Shown here piece after piece: positions 7,124 to 9,674 of a stretch of DNA of 9,674 nt. The notes below the pieces were generated by a model. The model saw only the letters and a list, made by a program, of their open reading frames with translations, made no database searches and was not told where the DNA came from. Source of the DNA: Actinomycetota bacterium (GTDB taxonomy: Bacteria > Actinomycetota > Humimicrobiia > Humimicrobiales > Humimicrobiaceae); the NCBI GenBank assembly GCA_028718045.1, contig JAQUMQ010000039.1:1-9674 (forward strand), in the 5' to 3' direction. The position numbers and the translations under genes are program-made. Position 1 is the first letter of the stretch; every line of letters starts with the position of its first letter.

Positions 7124-9536
7124 TTATAAATTAGAATTATTATTCAGTTTTTTAAAAATTCTAATCCCTTTTTTTGCGATTTCTTTTATCTCGTTTTTTT
7201 TAATAAAATTTTTGAATATTAAAGATGTTTTAGAAAGAATTCTTTTAATATTTTTATTTAATTGGTTTCAGATTGTTATTGCCATAGAGTTTTTATCCTT
7301 TTTTAAAATTATTGGTTTAATCCCTTTAATAGTTTTTCACTCCATTTCTCTCTTGGTTTGTTTAATATTTCTGTTTTTTAAAAAAATAAATATAAGAATT
7401 AGTTTTAAAAAAATCCCAAAATTATTTTTTAATTTTTTCCGTGAATTAGAGTTAAATAGGATATTAAAGATAATTATAATTATTTGGATAATTGTTATCT
7501 TGGGAACTACTTTTTTTATTGGTGTAATTACCAGACCTGGCAATTATGATTCACTGACTTATCATTTGGCAAGAGTGGGATTTTGGATTCAAAATGGAAC
7601 CATAAATAATTATACTACTTGGGCTGAAATACAAAATTTAAATCCGGTAAATGCAGAAATTGGATTACTTTGGATAATTTTATTTACCGGCTCTGACAAT
7701 ATTGCTTTTATAAGCCAATGGATTGCATTGATTGTAATTTTAATTGCTCTTTATAAGCTTTTAAGATTAATTAATCTTAGCAAAATTGTTTCTTTGATAT
7801 CTGCTTTATTGTTTATAAGCTTTGATATTGTAATTTTAGAAGCTACTTCAACACAAAACGACCTTATTCTAGCAGTGTTTGCAGTTTTATCGGTTATATT
7901 TATGTTAAAGTCTTTACAAAATGACAAACTGGATTACCGATATTTGGCTGTCACAGGCTTAACGTTGGGTTTTATGATAAGCTTAAAGGGAAGTTCTTAT
8001 ATATTTATTCCGGGAATTGCTTTATTTATTTTTTTAATCAATAGGAATAACAAAATTAAATTTATCAAAATCGGCTATCTCTTATTATTTTCAATGTTAG
8101 GCATTCTTATTTTTGCATCTTATCATTTTATCCAAAACTATATCGATTATGGAAATATTTTTAGCCCAAAAGATTATACAGGTGTTATGAGTATATCTAA
8201 TCCGGATTTAAAAACTTTTATTTCAAACATCTTCCGGCATCTTTCATCTTTTTACCAGTATTATTTTGTTGACCATGGAACTATAGGGAAACAGATCATA
8301 GAGATGAATAGTAACTTGCATAGTAAAATAGGCTTGGCTGTGGATTCCTCGAGGACTACTTATCCCGGCGCTCTTTTTGCATATTCACCGGTAAAACTAA
8401 ATTATGATGAGTCATATTTTGGCCCTTTGTTTTTCTTCTTTGTTCTGCCTTCTTTTTTTTATGGTATTTTTTTATTTTTAGCGTTGAAGATATGGAAAAA
8501 GGGTAAGGAATTAATTCAAAAATATAAAGATTCTCTGAAATTATATTTGATTGGTCTTTCTTTCTTTTTGTGTTTTATATTTATATTCAGATGGCAGCCG
8601 TTTTCGGGAAGACTGCTGATCAGCTTTGCTCTTTTTAGCATCGCAACGTTTGCAATTAATCTTGAATTCATAAAATGTATCAAACTAAAATATTTATTTG
8701 ATATTATATCCTGGATATTTGTAATTCTTTTAATAGCTGCTTCATTTTCTCCTTTATTTAAAGCTGATTATATAAATCTTTCCAAATTTGATTTCAAAGT
8801 TGAATATGATGATAGAAACCCTAATTTTATAAAAGACGGACAGGATTTAGCTTATTCAACTTTTGGAGATAAATATAAATTAGGGCTGATATTAAGAGAA
8901 GGAGATGCGGTTTATTTATTATTTGGTAATAAGTTTGAAAATAAATTGATTTATATTTCAAAAGAAAGCTGGGAAAGGGAAAAAATAAGCGATATAATTC
9001 AAAAAAATAATATTGACGGAATTCTTGTCAATAAAAATTCGGAAGCTTTTTTGGAACAAAAAATTACTCCGCTTTCCAAAAAATTATCCAAAGAATTGTT
9101 GTTTATCATTGATGAAAATAATTACGAAGACTTCATTATCGCAAGCAACGGCAATGAGTTGACGGAATCGAAAGGTTTGATTACATTAAAAGCAAATAAC
9201 GATGATCCCGGATTCGAGATAATTTTTGATTACGGAAAGCTTAACGAGAAGTCATTGGTTATAGGTTTTAATGTTGGATCCGAAAACAATGGCGAAGCAC
9301 AGGTTTTTTATAAGTGGAAAGGCAAGTCTTATAATGAGCAGGATTCGGAAAAAATAAAGGTAATCAAAGGTCACAATAACTTTTACGTAAAAATAGATGA
9401 TGTTTCCAAACTGGAAAGCATAAGGCTTGACCCTATCAATTTTCAAGCTGACACAATTTTAAATAGCATAGAATTCAGAAGTATAGACGATACCATAAGG
9501 TATAAGTCAAATGGCAGCTATGTTTTATTTTATTAA
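7116..9536 (+). CDS. GT-C membrane glycosyltransferase with C-terminal exterior domain
   Basis: An 806-residue polytopic membrane enzyme that likely uses a polyprenyl-phosphate sugar on the outer face of the membrane (GT39/ArnT/PMT-like). About 13-14 hydrophobic segments lie between residues 8 and 547, including roughly 8-30, 41-62, 65-88, 117-137, 195-216, 223-241, 293-309, 317-338, 436-459, 475-491, 498-516 and 527-547. The first large loop carries RPGNYDSLTYHLARV (140-154), the acidic GT-C motif with probable catalytic D145. STQNDL (245-250), LKGSSY (290-295), NYDESYFGPLF (429-439) and QPFSGRLL (494-501) are further family-like blocks. Residues ~550-668 form a soluble region; ~675-806 looks like a beta-rich domain with IRLDP (769-773) near its end, possibly carbohydrate-contacting. 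AAGGAA at 7103-7108 is the ribosome site. The start overlaps the DPM1-like gene, its likely donor supplier. The fold class is fairly sure; acceptor (glycan, lipid or protein) unknown. Confidence 0.8.
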   Translation: MLDYKLELLFSFLKILIPFFAISFISFFLIKFLNIKDVLERILLIFLFNWFQIVIAIEFLSFFKIIGLIPLIVFHSISLLVCLIFLFFKKINIRISFKKIPKLFFNFFRELELNRILKIIIIIWIIVILGTTFFIGVITRPGNYDSLTYHLARVGFWIQNGTINNYTTWAEIQNLNPVNAEIGLLWIILFTGSDNIAFISQWIALIVILIALYKLLRLINLSKIVSLISALLFISFDIVILEATSTQNDLILAVFAVLSVIFMLKSLQNDKLDYRYLAVTGLTLGFMISLKGSSYIFIPGIALFIFLINRNNKIKFIKIGYLLLFSMLGILIFASYHFIQNYIDYGNIFSPKDYTGVMSISNPDLKTFISNIFRHLSSFYQYYFVDHGTIGKQIIEMNSNLHSKIGLAVDSSRTTYPGALFAYSPVKLNYDESYFGPLFFFFVLPSFFYGIFLFLALKIWKKGKELIQKYKDSLKLYLIGLSFFLCFIFIFRWQPFSGRLLISFALFSIATFAINLEFIKCIKLKYLFDIISWIFVILLIAASFSPLFKADYINLSKFDFKVEYDDRNPNFIKDGQDLAYSTFGDKYKLGLILREGDAVYLLFGNKFENKLIYISKESWEREKISDIIQKNNIDGILVNKNSEAFLEQKITPLSKKLSKELLFIIDENNYEDFIIASNGNELTESKGLITLKANNDDPGFEIIFDYGKLNEKSLVIGFNVGSENNGEAQVFYKWKGKSYNEQDSEKIKVIKGHNNFYVKIDDVSKLESIRLDPINFQADTILNSIEFRSIDDTIRYKSNGSYVLFY

Positions 9537-9608
9537 TTTTAATTATCTTCGCTGACACAGATTTAGCGCCGAGCTATTTGGAATAAAATTGTTTTAAATA
9601 AAATAATT

Positions 9609-9674
9609 ATGACTGAAAAACTAAGCAGCAAGCTCAAATTATTCATATTAATGATTAAAGTGCCTTTAAAATCT
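9609..9674 (+). CDS. Possible start of a further gene, cut by the window edge
   Basis: An ATG at 9609 opens a frame of 22 codons that runs to the window end without a stop. The visible peptide starts MTEKLSSKLKLF and is basic then hydrophobic; no family can be recognised. The direction and the 72-base gap after the GT-C gene fit a continuing locus. Against it, no Shine-Dalgarno is visible in the A-rich bases before the ATG, and 22 open codons can occur by chance. The gap holds no convincing terminator; CGCT (9550-9553) and AGCG (9565-9568) could form only a 4-bp stem without a T run. Confidence 0.4.
   Translation, partial: MTEKLSSKLKLFILMIKVPLKS

Noticed and set aside
9552..9580. CTGACA (9552-9557) and TATTTG (9575-9580) as a promoter for the gene at the right edge
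   Set aside because: The spacing is 17 bases but the -10 hexamer is poor, and the downstream gene itself is uncertain.

Overview
The window is a stretch of an AT-rich, bacterial-type surface-polysaccharide (glycan) biosynthesis locus. All eight recognisable coding regions lie on the + strand, in one direction. No tRNA, rRNA, CRISPR array, insertion sequence, transposase or integrase was seen. Arginine is mostly AGA/AGG and isoleucine often ATA. Ribosome binding sites are purine-rich Shine-Dalgarno type, and the two best intergenic promoters look sigma-70-like. This fits an AT-rich bacterium, possibly from an uncultured lineage. I cannot assign a phylum, and an archaeal source is less likely but not formally excluded.

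Left part (2-2946): a 5'-truncated family-2 glycosyltransferase, then a WcaE-like family-2 glycosyltransferase and a GT4-like retaining glycosyltransferase joined by an ATGA stop/start overlap. Middle (3072-6338): a nucleotide-sugar dehydrogenase with UDP-ManNAc dehydrogenase (WecC) signatures, then a glutamine-dependent asparagine-synthetase-type amidotransferase with its own promoter-like sequence. Right part (6335-9536): a polyprenyl-phosphate hexose synthase (DPM1-like), joined by ATGA overlap to the amidotransferase gene, and overlapping a large GT-C integral-membrane glycosyltransferase. The right edge (from 9609) holds the first 22 codons of what may be another gene.

Reading the genes together: the dehydrogenase would make a UDP-N-acetylhexosaminuronic acid (most likely UDP-ManNAcA), and the amidotransferase may convert a uronate carboxyl to a carboxamide rather than make asparagine. 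The cytosolic glycosyltransferases would build a lipid-linked repeat unit. The DPM1/GT-C pair would add a further sugar on the outer face of the membrane from a polyprenyl-phosphate donor. No 2-epimerase (WecB), flippase, polymerase or initiating transferase lies inside the window.

The points most worth a second look are: non-canonical residues in the glutaminase and synthetase pockets of the amidotransferase; the dehydrogenase-amidotransferase pairing; the low-GC DPM1/GT-C segment; a base-composition step inside the GT-C gene that falls at the start of its C-terminal domain; and a shared ATTGTTGAYAA promoter-like element in two intergenic gaps. I found no strong sign of a wholly undescribed system.
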